A DNA stretch of 64,000 nt from Clostridiales bacterium (GCA_004555205.1 SFIY01000006.1:10719-74718); one strand, 5' to 3'. Counted from the first letter of the stretch, positions 43,768-52,553 are shown. The notes: generated from the letters alone by a model not told the origin. Translations and numbers: made by a program.

Positions 43768-44675
43768 TATCTTACCTCCCGATCATGTTTCTTCGCAGGC
43801 GCGGTATGCGGCTTTTGGGTTTCCTTCATCGCCGCCAGCTTATCCTTTACGGAGGGACGGTGTTCCTCCACGGGGACGACCATCAGCCGCCCGCCGAGAT
43901 TGATGAAGGCTTCCGGGGTTTTGAATACGTCCTTGAACTTGTCAATCTGCTCCGGCGTGAGAGAAGTAAAATCTTCCGCACCGAGACCGGCGATCAGGAA
44001 CGTCCCTGCGACCACATCGTAAATGTGTCCGTCCTCATCGCGCAGAGCGCGGTTCAGCTCCTTGCCGGTCATTTTTCCGTTGTCGTCACAAATCAGTCCG
44101 ACAGGATCATTCCACGGATAAATTGCCTGTACGGTATCGGTGCCGATCTCACGGTACAGGCTATCCAGTCCTGTCTGAATCGCCTTGACATAGGGCGGCT
44201 GTCCCGGCTCCACCACAAGTACGTTCATAAGCTCCGGCGCGGGAAGCAGCTCGCTGTCCAGCATATCCCGGTCATAGGCATAAATATATGCCGCGTATTC
44301 GCCCTTGCCCGGGTTCAGACGCAGCATATAACTGTATTCCTCGGTGTCCACGCGGAAGCCGAACTCCCTGTCATTGCCGAAATCACTTTCCGGGGTCTTG
44401 AAACAGCAGGAAGCAAGAGAGCTTCTGTTTTTGAGGATGCCGCCGTACTGCTCATCAAAGCGGAGCGCATTGATGACTTCATCAAACTGATCCTTGAAAT
44501 CCTGCGTTTTCAGAGCGGCATTGTGGTTGTCCCAGGAGGAAAAGAACCCGGTTCCGCTTACGTCCATGTCCACCCGCAGGTGGCCGATACATCCGCTGCG
44601 GCGGATGGTATCAGCGTCCTGCGTGTAACTGTATTTTCGTTCCTCCGGTGTCATTGCGCGTACTTCCATATTCAT
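43767..44675 (-). CDS. DUF3846 domain protein of conjugative elements
   Basis: This 302-residue protein has an N-terminal region often found with it (YSYTQDADTIRRSGCIGHLR, TGFFSSWDNH, INALRFDEQYGG) and a C-terminal DUF3846 domain (about 155-270; VVEPGQPPYVKAI, IYPWNDPVGLICDD, GTFLIAGLGAEDF). The function is unknown. The tail contains HRPSVKDKLAAM, similar to PSVxxKL motifs in its neighbours. GGAGGT precedes the ATG. It starts three bases after the helicase remnant. Confidence 0.85.
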   Translation of the reverse strand: MNMEVRAMTPEERKYSYTQDADTIRRSGCIGHLRVDMDVSGTGFFSSWDNHNAALKTQDFKDQFDEVINALRFDEQYGGILKNRSSLASCCFKTPESDFGNDREFGFRVDTEEYSYMLRLNPGKGEYAAYIYAYDRDMLDSELLPAPELMNVLVVEPGQPPYVKAIQTGLDSLYREIGTDTVQAIYPWNDPVGLICDDNGKMTGKELNRALRDEDGHIYDVVAGTFLIAGLGAEDFTSLTPEQIDKFKDVFKTPEAFINLGGRLMVVPVEEHRPSVKDKLAAMKETQKPHTAPAKKHDREVR

Positions 44676-44677
44676 GA

Positions 44678-45603
44678 TTATCGTACCTCCATTTCATGTG
44701 TTTTCTTTTTGTCGGATACGCCGTAGATCGGCATGGTTGCTTTGAGTTTTTCCAGCACAGAGGGCTTTCCCTTGGCAAGCTCCTGTTCCGGCTGTGCCTG
44801 CGCTTTGCCGTCAAGGTTCAGCGCCATATCCAGCTCGATGAGCCGTGCGGTCTTGGTGGCAAGCTCCTGTTCAAAGGGGAATGGCTTGCCGACCTCGGCT
44901 TTCGCAAGCTCCTGCTGCTGATACAGGTTTTCAAGCTGACTTTTGACCGCTTCCAGACGGTCAGGCATCTTGTCGAGCGCATTGTCGATACGGATGAGAT
45001 TGCCGCGGGCATCTGCGCCCAGCTCTGCGCGGTGGGACATTTCGCCTTTGAGCGTCAGAATGTGCTTCTGCTCAAAAACGTCATAATGGACGGACATGGA
45101 AAAGCCCCGGTAGTGACCGATCAGAAGCGGCTCGGAGTTTTTGACCTCCTTGCAGGCATCCAAAAGAGCGGCACCGGCGTTTTCTTTATCCGTCAGCTTA
45201 TCACCCCGGATTTCCATGCCGGCAAAGCCATCAGCAGGGTGCGGGTGCGCGGCAAGCGTTTTCATATCCGCTTCAAAGCCTTTGATGAAGCCCTTGCTCT
45301 GTTCAATCTTCTCCGGGTAGTATTTCATGAGGTTATCTTCCATTCTGTACTGCTTGCTCTGATGGTCAGCCTTCATAATCTTGAGCTTCGATACATCCAC
45401 ATCCAAGTCCATACGTTCCTTGATTCGCGGGTCTCCGGCGCACAGCGCCTTGATCTCCGCAAATGAAAGCGCCGTTTCGTCCACGTCATCGCAGGATCGA
45501 AGCGGCGTTTTGCTGGTCATGATCTGAGAAATGAATTTCTGCTTGTTCTCAACGGTCTGCCACAGGTAGGCATCAAAGGTTCCTTCGGTGACATAGCGGC
45601 ATA
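44678..45603 (-). pseudogene. 3' remnant of a giant helicase/methylase gene of a conjugative element
   Basis: The frame encodes the C-terminal roughly 300 residues of the very large SNF2/DNA-methylase-like protein of clostridial integrative elements: YVTEGTFDAYLWQTVENKQ, then MTSKTPLRSCDDVDETAL, AGMEIRGDKLTDKENAGAAL and GHYRGFSM. The Met at 45520 is internal in the full protein, and the frame is open upstream to about 45603, where it meets the ParB gene in another frame. More than a thousand upstream codons must be missing. The fragment could still be translated from 45520. A second remnant of the same family lies at 61405-61911. Confidence 0.8.
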
Positions 45604-46179
45604 CATGTGCATCAGCTCCGGGACGAGGTTGGTAAGCGAGATATAGTTTCGGACAGTATCTCCGCTGATACCAACGGAATTGCCGATTTCATCATCGCTT
45701 CGGAAATTAGCCGAAACATTCGGCGCATTTTCTTTTTCCGCTTTGGACGGTCTGCCCGCCCGGTGTTTGATGGCTTCCAGCTTCATCTTGTAGGCCATCG
45801 CACGCTCGGAGGGCAGGATGCTTTCACGTTGGAGATTACTGTCCACCATGATAATCGTGGCGGCATCGTTATCCATATCACGGACGATACAGGGCATCAT
45901 CTCCAGCCCTGCAAGCTCACTTGCGTGTTTACGTCTGTGTCCGGCCACAATCTCATAACCGCCGTCAGGAACAGGACGGACGATAGCCGGAACAAGAACA
46001 CCGAACTGCTTGATGCTTTCTGCGGTCTCTTTCATAGAATCATCCTCACGTACTTGAAATGGGTGGTTGGGAAATGGGTGAAGCTCCGACAGCGGAAGGT
46101 TGACAACAACCTCCTGCGTAAGAGCTGCCGTGTTAGGAAGATCTGCTTCTGTGAGCTTTTTACTTTTAGATGTTGACAT
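45517..46179 (-). pseudogene. ParB-like partition protein, 3' truncated by deletion
   Basis: The first about 193 residues are a normal ParB/Spo0J N-terminal domain: LHPFPNHPFQVREDDSM, GYEIVAGHRRKHASELAGL and a DNA-binding region with IGNSVGISGDTVRNYISL. From about 45600 the frame runs into the helicase remnant out of phase and adds about 27 foreign residues before its stop. A complete protein would be nearer 300 residues. GGAGG lies before the ATG at 46179. DNA binding may persist but C-terminal functions are lost. Confidence 0.83.
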
Positions 46180-46203
46180 TGTTACCTCCTGTTTCTGGGC
46201 ATG

Positions 46204-46233
46204 AAAAAAGGCACTTCCGTTAGGAAATGCCTT
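46204..46233 (-). terminator. Terminator-like hairpin upstream of the ParB gene
   Basis: AAGGCAcTTCC-GTTA-GGAAaTGCCTT (46208-46233), followed by six T on the minus strand. It would end a transcript coming from a lost upstream gene or attenuate parB. Confidence 0.7.
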
Positions 46234-46344
46234 GAAAAAAGATGCCTATATTCTGCTTTTGGGGTGTAAATATCGCTGCCTGAAAGTTCAAAAACGTTGA
46301 TATTACTGGCTTTTCTCGCTTGTTACTATAAGAACACTCCGACC

Positions 46345-46382
46345 AAAAACAGCGTTTGCGCTTTAGCGCGAACGCTGTTTTT
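46345..46382. terminator. Strong bidirectional terminator at the element boundary
   Basis: AAAAACAGCGTTTGCGC-TTTA-GCGCGAACGCTGTTTTT, 17-bp arms with one wobble pair. No gene ends immediately before it on the plus strand; it may be the original terminator of the citrate operon displaced by the mobile region. Confidence 0.88.
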
Positions 46383-46470
46383 ATTTACCGCGGCGGGATG
46401 AGAAGTACACCCCCTTCAAAGGGCAAAATTCCGTCACTCGCTGCACCGAATCAATAAGGAGGGCATTGCC

Positions 46471-47847
46471 ATGACAACTCGCATAGAACACGACACCATG
46501 GGCGAGGTGCGCGTACCTGCGGACAAATATTGGGGCGCGCAGACACAGCGCAGCTATGAGAATTTCAAAATCGGCTGTGAAAAAATGCCCATAGAGATTA
46601 TCCGGGCGTTTGCCGTACTGAAAAAGGCCGCTGCGCTGGCCAACGAAGCGCTTGGCGTGCTGGATCACCGCCGTGCCGCCGCCATCGCGCAGGTTTGCGA
46701 CGAGATCACCGCCGGCGCATGGGACGATCATTTCCCCCTTGTGGTCTGGCAGACCGGCAGCGGCACCCATAGCAACATGAATGTCAACGAAGTCATTGCC
46801 AACGGCGCCAACGAGCGGTTGGGCGAAAGACTGATTCATCCCAACGACCATGTGAACTGCTCCCAAAGTTCCAACGACACCTTTCCCGGTGCTATGCATA
46901 TTGCCGCGCTGACCGCCGTTGAGGACGGCGTCCTTCCCCGTTTGCAGCAGCTTCACGCGGCATTTGACACCTTGAGCCACCGATACCGCGATGTGATTAA
47001 ATTGGGCCGCACCCACCTGCAGGACGCCACGCCTCTTACCTTAGGCCAGGAGATCAGCGGTTGGGCCGCTATGCTTGAAAAGGATGACCGCATGCTGCGC
47101 AGCGCCTGTGAGGGCCTGCGTGAACTGGCTCTGGGCGGCACGGCCGTGGGCACCGGCCTGAATGCCCCCGTCGGTTTTGACACGCTGGTGGCTGAAAAAA
47201 TCTCCGAGCTGACCGGCAAGCGGTTTGTCACCGCGCCCAATTAATTCCACGCACTGACCAGCAAAGATCAACTGGTCTTTGCCCACGGCGCGCTGAAGGC
47301 ACTGGCGGCGGATCTGATGAAGATTGCCAACGATATTCGCCTCCTGGCCGGCGGCCCCCGCTGCGGTTTGGGCGAGCTGAATATCCCGCAAAACGAGCCG
47401 GGTTCCTCCATTATGCCCGGCAAGGTGAACCCCACTCAGTGCGAGGCCGTAACCATGGTGGCGGTACAGGTCATTGCCAACGATGTGGCCGTCGGCATGG
47501 CAGCCTCTCAGGGTAATTTGGAGCTGAATGTCTATCTGCCGGTCTGCATCTACAATTTCCTGCAGTCTGCCCGTCTGCTGAGCGATGCGATGCACTCTTT
47601 CCGCACGCACTGCGTAGAGGGCATAACCCCCAACCGCGAGAAGATCCGCGCCTATCCGGAGCAGTCGCTTATGCTGGTCACGGCGCTCAGCCCCGTCATC
47701 GGCTACGAAAATGCCGCATTGATCGCCAAAACCGCTCATGCCAACCACTCCACCCTGCGCGAAGAAGCCGTGGCACTGGGATTCATGACCGAGGAAGAAT
47801 TTGACCGCATTGTCCGTCCCGAGCAAATGCTGGGGCCAAAAGCATAG
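46471..47847 (+). pseudogene. fumC: Class II fumarate hydratase with premature stop
   Basis: The two halves of this frame together encode a full FumC of about 458 residues that converts fumarate and malate. N-terminal motifs ([50 protein letters not shown]) and the C-terminal catalytic loop [13 protein letters not shown] are all present. At 47242-47244 a TAA stands where the family has Lys in APNKF; the frame resumes unchanged with FHALTSKDQ. One A-to-T change explains it. The truncated 257-residue product would lack the catalytic Ser loop. Recent inactivation, suppression or a sequencing error are all possible. AAGGAGG precedes the ATG. Confidence 0.92.
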
Positions 47848-47862
47848 ACCGGAGGAAGTACG

Positions 47863-49563
47863 ATGGATTACGCAAAAGAATCCCTGCGCCTGCACGAACA
47901 GTGGCAGGGTAAGATAGAAATTGTCCCCACTGTTTCCGTATCCACAGGGGATGAACTCTCTCTGGCCTATACACCCGGCGTGGCGCAGCCCTGTCTGGAG
48001 ATTCAGAAGTCTCCCGACAAAAGCTATCATTTGACCCGGCGGCACAATCTCTGCGCCGTCATCACCGACGGCAGCGCCGTTCTGGGCTTGGGCGACATCG
48101 GCCCCGAGGCAGGCATGCCCGTGATGGAGGGCAAATGCGTGCTGTTCAAAGCCTTCGGCGGCGTGGATGCATTTCCTCTTTGCGTCAACACCAGAGATGT
48201 GGATGCGTTTGTGGATACTGTGTATCGCATCTCCGGCTCCTTTGGCGGCATCAATTTAGAGGACATTGCCGCCCCTCGCTGCTTTGAGATCGAGCGCCGG
48301 CTGAAAGAAAAATGTGACATCCCCGTCTTTCACGACGACCAGCACGGCACCGCCATTGTGGTGGCTGCCGCCCTGCTCAATGCCCTGAAGGTCACCGGAA
48401 AGGAAATGGGCAAGGTGAAAATCGTCATCAACGGCGCCGGCGCTGCCGGCTGCGCCATCGGTAAGCTGCTTATCAAAATGGGTTTCGGCAGCCTTGTGGC
48501 ATGTGATGTGGGAGGCATTATCTGCGAGGGTGACGAAGGGTTAAATGCCGGTCAGGCGGAGCTGGCCCGCATATCCAACTCTGAGCACAGGCATGGCACA
48601 CTGGCGGATGCGTTGAAGGGGGCCGACGTCTTTGTGGGCGTATCCCGCCCCAAGCTGGTCACCGCCCAAATGGTCAGCACCATGAACAACGGCATTGTGT
48701 TTGCCATGGCAAATCCCGTTCCCGAAATCATGCCGGATGAGGCCAAGGCCGGCGGCGCCGCAGTGGTAGGTACCGGCCGCAGCGACTACCCCAACCAGAT
48801 CAATAATGTACTGGTGTTCCCCGGTATGTTCCGCGGCGCCTTCGATGCACAGGCCAAAGACATCAATGAGGAGATGCAGATCGCCGCCGCATATGCACTG
48901 GCGGGCCTGATCTCCGATGAGGAGTTGTCTGCCGATTACCTTCTCCCCAAGGCCTTTGACCCCCGCGTCGGTCCCGCTGTGGCCGCCGCCGTGGCAGAAG
49001 CCGCCCGCAGATCCGGCGTTTGCCGCCGGGAGAAAAAAAAGCGGTCATATGACCGCTTTTTCTTATTGCAAATTAAGCCGATTTTTCAGCATACCATTGG
49101 TCAGCAGATAGAAGGCTGCCGCCTGCAGTATGGTCAGCACCGTTATGCCGATCAGTCCCCAGTGTCCCAGCACAAACGGGTCTGCTTCCTCCCAGTTCGA
49201 TGCCGCCGCACCGCTTATGCCTGCCACACTGATAATACTCTGGATGATCTGCAGACCGGTCGTGAAGGCGAAATAGAACACCACCGACAGCAGGATTTTG
49301 TGGTTGGCAAAGCTGTGACCCAGGGCAATGGCTGCGTAAAAAACCAGAATCGACGCCGATACGCCGAACACCGTTGCCAGCACCAGTTCGATACTGTAAC
49401 CTATGATGTCGCCGGTTGTCATCTGCCCCAGCAAAAGACGGAGCTGGTCCCAAATCTCCTGCAAATCGTCTATATGCACCATGCGGCACATGGCCAGCGC
49501 CACGGCCAACGCATCGGCGATCACCGTGGCCACTGTCCAGACCAAGGTCACGATCAGCTTTGA
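47863..49563 (+). CDS. NAD(P)-dependent malic enzyme with C-terminal read-through extension
   Basis: The first about 390 residues are a complete short bacterial malic enzyme, which oxidatively decarboxylates malate to pyruvate. LAYTPGVAQPC carries the catalytic Tyr, VFHDDQHGTA the metal site, and NGAGAAGCAIG the nucleotide-binding loop. Relatives end near GVARR; here the frame passes GVCRREKKK without a stop, runs through a terminator hairpin (49036-49061) and continues 167 codons antisense to the ABC permease gene. The extension (49066-49563) is probably not a real domain. It lies 15 bases after fumC and shares an operon. A lost stop or an indel near 49025 is likely. Confidence 0.88.
   Translation: MDYAKESLRLHEQWQGKIEIVPTVSVSTGDELSLAYTPGVAQPCLEIQKSPDKSYHLTRRHNLCAVITDGSAVLGLGDIGPEAGMPVMEGKCVLFKAFGGVDAFPLCVNTRDVDAFVDTVYRISGSFGGINLEDIAAPRCFEIERRLKEKCDIPVFHDDQHGTAIVVAAALLNALKVTGKEMGKVKIVINGAGAAGCAIGKLLIKMGFGSLVACDVGGIICEGDEGLNAGQAELARISNSEHRHGTLADALKGADVFVGVSRPKLVTAQMVSTMNNGIVFAMANPVPEIMPDEAKAGGAAVVGTGRSDYPNQINNVLVFPGMFRGAFDAQAKDINEEMQIAAAYALAGLISDEELSADYLLPKAFDPRVGPAVAAAVAEAARRSGVCRREKKKRSYDRFFLLQIKPIFQHTIGQQIEGCRLQYGQHRYADQSPVSQHKRVCFLPVRCRRTAYACHTDNTLDDLQTGREGEIEHHRQQDFVVGKAVTQGNGCVKNQNRRRYAEHRCQHQFDTVTYDVAGCHLPQQKTELVPNLLQIVYMHHAAHGQRHGQRIGDHRGHCPDQGHDQL
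49036..49061. terminator. Bidirectional terminator between malic enzyme and ABC permease genes
   Basis: A perfect dyad of AAAAAGCGGTCAT and its complement, with A and T runs. It lies inside the open frame of the malic enzyme gene. Confidence 0.93.
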
Positions 49564-49872
49564 TGTGATGATTTGATGGGTGGTCACAGGCAGGGTAAAC
49601 ATCAGGTAACCCTCGTCTGTCATCAGATTTTTGTAGAAGCGGTAGACCATCAGCACTCCCGCCAGCACCGATACGCCGATGATGGCAACAATAAAAGCGG
49701 TGGTGCTTATGCCGGAAAAGACTTTTACCGGCCACCCGTAGGCAATCCGCTCATCCTCCAGCAGCCTCATGCTCACATGGAACAGCCCTGCCGTCACGAA
49801 CAGCAGCAGGTACAGCGGCAGCAATATGCGTCCGGTGGCGCGGAATTCATGGCGCAGCAATTTACTCAGCAT
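49063..49872 (-). CDS. ABC-2 type transporter permease
   Basis: This 269-residue membrane protein has about six membrane segments (ILLPLYLLLFVTAGLF, STTAFIVAIIGVSVLAGVL, IVTLVWTVATVIADALAVAL, IGYSIELVLATVFGVSASIL and later ones) and no other domain. It overlaps the ATPase gene by 11 bases, so the pair forms an exporter. The start MLSKLLRHEF at 49872 follows GGGAGG at nine bases. The substrate is unknown; similar GntR-linked pairs in Firmicutes handle antibiotics or cell-envelope stress. Confidence 0.88.
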   Translation of the reverse strand: MLSKLLRHEFRATGRILLPLYLLLFVTAGLFHVSMRLLEDERIAYGWPVKVFSGISTTAFIVAIIGVSVLAGVLMVYRFYKNLMTDEGYLMFTLPVTTHQIITSKLIVTLVWTVATVIADALAVALAMCRMVHIDDLQEIWDQLRLLLGQMTTGDIIGYSIELVLATVFGVSASILVFYAAIALGHSFANHKILLSVVFYFAFTTGLQIIQSIISVAGISGAAASNWEEADPFVLGHWGLIGITVLTILQAAAFYLLTNGMLKNRLNLQ

Positions 49873-50563
49873 AGCGGAACACCTCCCGGAACAGTTCATC
49901 CACGCTGCTGCCGCGCTCAGCGCGAATCGTCTCCACCGAGGACTGCAGCACGATTTTCCCCTTGTTGATGAAGATCACATCGTCCAAAACATTCTCCACA
50001 TCGGCAATCAGGTGCGTGGAGATCACAATGGTGGCCGTTCTCTTGTAGTTATTTAATATCGTGTGCAGAATGTAATCCCGCGTAGCCGGGTCCACACCGC
50101 CGATGGGCTCATCCAGCAGATACAAATCGGCCTTTCGGCTCATCACCAGGATCAACTGCACCTTCTCACGGGTACCCTTGCTCATCTGCTTGATACGCAG
50201 CTTGGGACTGATTTCCAGCGCGGTCAGCATATGCTCGGCTCTGTCGCGGTCAAAATCCTCGTAAAAATCGCAAAACAGGTCCAAAAGCTGCACCACATTC
50301 ATCCAGTTGGACAGATAGGTGCGCTCCGGCAGGTAGGATACGATCTTCTTCGTTTCCACGCCCGGCGTCTTGCCGGCAATGGTGATCGTACCGCTGCCGG
50401 GCTGCAGCAACCCGTTGGCCAGCTTCAAAAGCGTGGTCTTTCCGCTGCCGTTGGGGCCGAGTAATCCCACGATCCGGCCCTGTTCCACCGTCAGGTCCAC
50501 ATGGTCCAGTGCAAGATTACTGCCATAGCTTTTTGTCAATTGTTCGCATTGTAAAATCGGCAT
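49862..50563 (-). CDS. ABC transporter ATP-binding protein
   Basis: This 233-residue ATPase has Walker A GPNGSGKTTLLK, the variant signature MSKGTREKVQL and Walker B LYLLDEPIGGVDP. This variant is common in YtrB/YhcH-like exporters. The chosen ATG at 50563 follows GGGGAGG; the frame is open to 50599 without a site. Its promoter carries a dyad across the -10 box, suggesting repression by a GntR-type protein not encoded here. Confidence 0.92.
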   Translation of the reverse strand: MPILQCEQLTKSYGSNLALDHVDLTVEQGRIVGLLGPNGSGKTTLLKLANGLLQPGSGTITIAGKTPGVETKKIVSYLPERTYLSNWMNVVQLLDLFCDFYEDFDRDRAEHMLTALEISPKLRIKQMSKGTREKVQLILVMSRKADLYLLDEPIGGVDPATRDYILHTILNNYKRTATIVISTHLIADVENVLDDVIFINKGKIVLQSSVETIRAERGSSVDELFREVFRYAE

Positions 50564-50596
50564 GATCTCCCCTCCCCTGTTTGTTGTTTCCGTTAT

Positions 50597-50630
50597 CATA
50601 CACTTTATAGTATGTACTTCCGTTTGTCAA
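50597..50630 (-). promoter_or_regulatory. Promoter with overlapping dyad for the ABC pair
   Basis: Minus strand TTGACA (50630-50625) with TAAAGT at 17 bases or TATAAA at 15. The dyad CATAC...GTATG (50597-50614) covers the -10 region, a likely operator. Confidence 0.6.
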
Positions 50631-50633
50631 CAC

Positions 50634-50668
50634 CGGAAAACCCCACCGCAAAGCGGTGGGGTTTTCCG
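50634..50668. terminator. Terminator of cstA
   Basis: CGGAAAACCCCACCGC-AAA-GCGGTGGGGTTTTCCG, 16-bp perfect arms, 24 bases after the cstA stop on the minus strand. Confidence 0.85.
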
Positions 50669-50692
50669 AATTTGAGGAGAAGGGATGTACAA

Positions 50693-52171
50693 TTACAGCG
50701 CCTTGATTTGCGCGTTTTGGCGTTTCTTGCCGCTGACGATAATGACGGCCATGTAAGCGACGCTCAGCACGGCGGCGATGATGTAAGCCACATTCCAGGG
50801 GCAGTTAAAGCCGATCTTCGCGTTGAAGATGTAGCTCATGGTCACAAAGGCATAGAACACACCGGGAATCAGAGGCATCCAGGCGAACTTAGCCTTTCCG
50901 TTTTCAAACATCCACACAGCGATGCAGGCAAAGGCAAACAGCGCCAGCACCTGGTTGGACCATGCGAAGTAACGCCACAGGATAGCGAAGCCCTGTGCAT
51001 TGGTCTTTGCCCAAACCAGAATGGCAATGACCAGCGCGAACAAAACAGCGGACAGGCCCAAGCGCTTGCCGACCTTGGTCTGATCGATGTGGAACATCTC
51101 AGCAATGGACAGACGCAGCGCACGCAGCGCCGTATCACCGGAGGTGATAGGCAGAACGATAACGCCCAGCAGCGCGATAAAGCCGCCCACACTGCCCAGC
51201 AGATCCTTGCAGACGATACCGACCGTGCCGGTAGCCAGCGCAGGATTGGCTTCCTGCAGGCCCAGATTGTAAACGCCCATAGCGGCGGCAGCCCAGACCA
51301 TAGCGATGAAGCCTTCCAGGATCATCATGTTGTAGAAGGTCATGCGGCCCTGCTTCTCACTCTTGACGGTACGGGAAACCAGCGCCGTCTGCGTGGAATG
51401 GAAGCCGGAGAGGATGCCGCAGGCCACGGTAACGAAGAAGGTGGGGATGAAGTGGTTGGCACCGAAGTAGTCGCCATACCGGAAGATCAGGCCGCTGTTC
51501 CAATCACTCCAGACATTGACCAGAGGATAGCCCTTGATGAGCAATCCGGCAAACACACCCACAGCGGAGAACAGCAAGATAGCACCGAAGATAGGGTAGA
51601 TCTTGCCGATGATCGTATCAATGGGGAAGATCGTGGCAATCAGGTAGTAAGCAAAGATCACGCCATAAACGATCCACGTCTTAGGATCGGTCGCCAGGCC
51701 GCTGAAGCCCAGCACCTGCGTTGCGGCAATGTCACCGGGGGTATAGATAAACACCGCGCCGACCAGCAGCAGCATGAAGCAGATAAACACGCGATAGATC
51801 CAGGTAATCGCCTTGTTGGTATAGCGATTGATCATCTCGGGCATCTGGGTGCCGCCGTCACGCAGGCAGATCATGCCGGAGAAGTAGTCGTGCATAGCGC
51901 CGCCGATCACGTTACCGATCGGAATGGTAATGAACGCAATGGGCCCGAACAGAATACCCTGAATAGGGCCGAGGATGGGGCCGGTGCCCGCAATGTTCAA
52001 AAGATTGATCAGCGAGTTTTTCCAGCCTCTCATGGGAACATAGTCAACACCATCCTGTTTTGCATAGGCCGGCGTCTGACGGTCGTCAGGACCGAATACC
52101 TTTTCACAGAGGCGGCCGTACAGTGCCGCGCCCACGAACAGGATCACAAGACCGATAAAAAATGTTGCCAT
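50693..52171 (-). CDS. cstA: CstA/BtsT family transporter
   Basis: This 492-residue polytopic protein belongs to the carbon starvation CstA family, which takes up pyruvate or peptides. The N-terminal MATFFIGLVILFVGAALYG helix, the FGPDDRQTPAY segment, GTGPILGPIQG and the later DCW-lacking short form fit the Firmicutes type (E. coli CstA is about 700 residues). The open frame extends to 52390, but ATG 52171 has AAGGAG at the right place and matches family starts. About fourteen helices are expected. It is a single-gene unit with a leader of about 200 bases that can form a long-range pairing. Confidence 0.92.
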   Translation of the reverse strand: MATFFIGLVILFVGAALYGRLCEKVFGPDDRQTPAYAKQDGVDYVPMRGWKNSLINLLNIAGTGPILGPIQGILFGPIAFITIPIGNVIGGAMHDYFSGMICLRDGGTQMPEMINRYTNKAITWIYRVFICFMLLLVGAVFIYTPGDIAATQVLGFSGLATDPKTWIVYGVIFAYYLIATIFPIDTIIGKIYPIFGAILLFSAVGVFAGLLIKGYPLVNVWSDWNSGLIFRYGDYFGANHFIPTFFVTVACGILSGFHSTQTALVSRTVKSEKQGRMTFYNMMILEGFIAMVWAAAAMGVYNLGLQEANPALATGTVGIVCKDLLGSVGGFIALLGVIVLPITSGDTALRALRLSIAEMFHIDQTKVGKRLGLSAVLFALVIAILVWAKTNAQGFAILWRYFAWSNQVLALFAFACIAVWMFENGKAKFAWMPLIPGVFYAFVTMSYIFNAKIGFNCPWNVAYIIAAVLSVAYMAVIIVSGKKRQNAQIKAL

Positions 52172-52524
52172 AGTGATACTCTCCTTCCAAAAGATTTTAT
52201 CGTCAGCGGTGTTTCCGGAACACCGCCAAGTCACGACAATGATTACAAATTGTTTACGCCGTTTTGTTTTTCCGTCAAGAGCCTCCGCCTGTTTTTTCTC
52301 CCTTTCAAAGAGATACTTCCCCATTTTAAACGGCGACACTCTATTGCTGTAATAATTGGTATAATATCTTATTTGCCCAATTATTCCCAAGTTTTATTTC
52401 ATAAATATTAAAACCTTATTTTTTGTTCCTTAAAAAATATGCTCCTAATATAGTCCTGTCGGACGCTGTTTGCAAGACGGAATATTCGCCAAAATTCATC
52501 ATAAAATTTCATGGATGATAACCA
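52172..52524 (-). promoter_or_regulatory. cstA leader and upstream region
   Basis: No gene seen. Two complementary octamers, AAACGGCG (52328-52335) and CGCCGTTT (52257-52264), could enclose about 60 bases of the leader. A second hairpin GCGGTGTT/AACACCGC lies at 52206-52226 close to the ribosome binding site. A TATTAT -10 with a weak TTGGGA -35 lies further upstream on the minus strand (about 52360-52395). No known riboswitch family was recognised. Confidence 0.4.
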
Positions 52525-52553
52525 TTGACTTTATCAGTTAAAAGTGATAAACT
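52525..52553 (+). promoter_or_regulatory. Promoter of a putative small RNA
   Basis: TTGACT (52525-52530) and TAAACT (52548-52553) with a 17-base spacer. The dyad TTTATCA-N8-TGATAAA (52530-52551) fills the spacer and overlaps the -10 box, so the unit may be repressible. Confidence 0.6.

Noticed and set aside
42961..46176. Plus-strand frames across the DUF3846/DUF3849/ParB block
   Set aside because: They are antisense to genes with ribosome binding sites, coupled stops and starts and family motifs.
49066..49563. Extra C-terminal domain of malic enzyme
   Set aside because: The stretch is antisense to a convincing ABC-2 permease and follows a terminator; it is best explained by a missing stop codon.
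50612..52411. 599-codon plus-strand open frame antisense to cstA
   Set aside because: It has no recognisable domain, is rich in His/Gln/Asp as expected of a shadow frame, and lies opposite a clear polytopic transporter.
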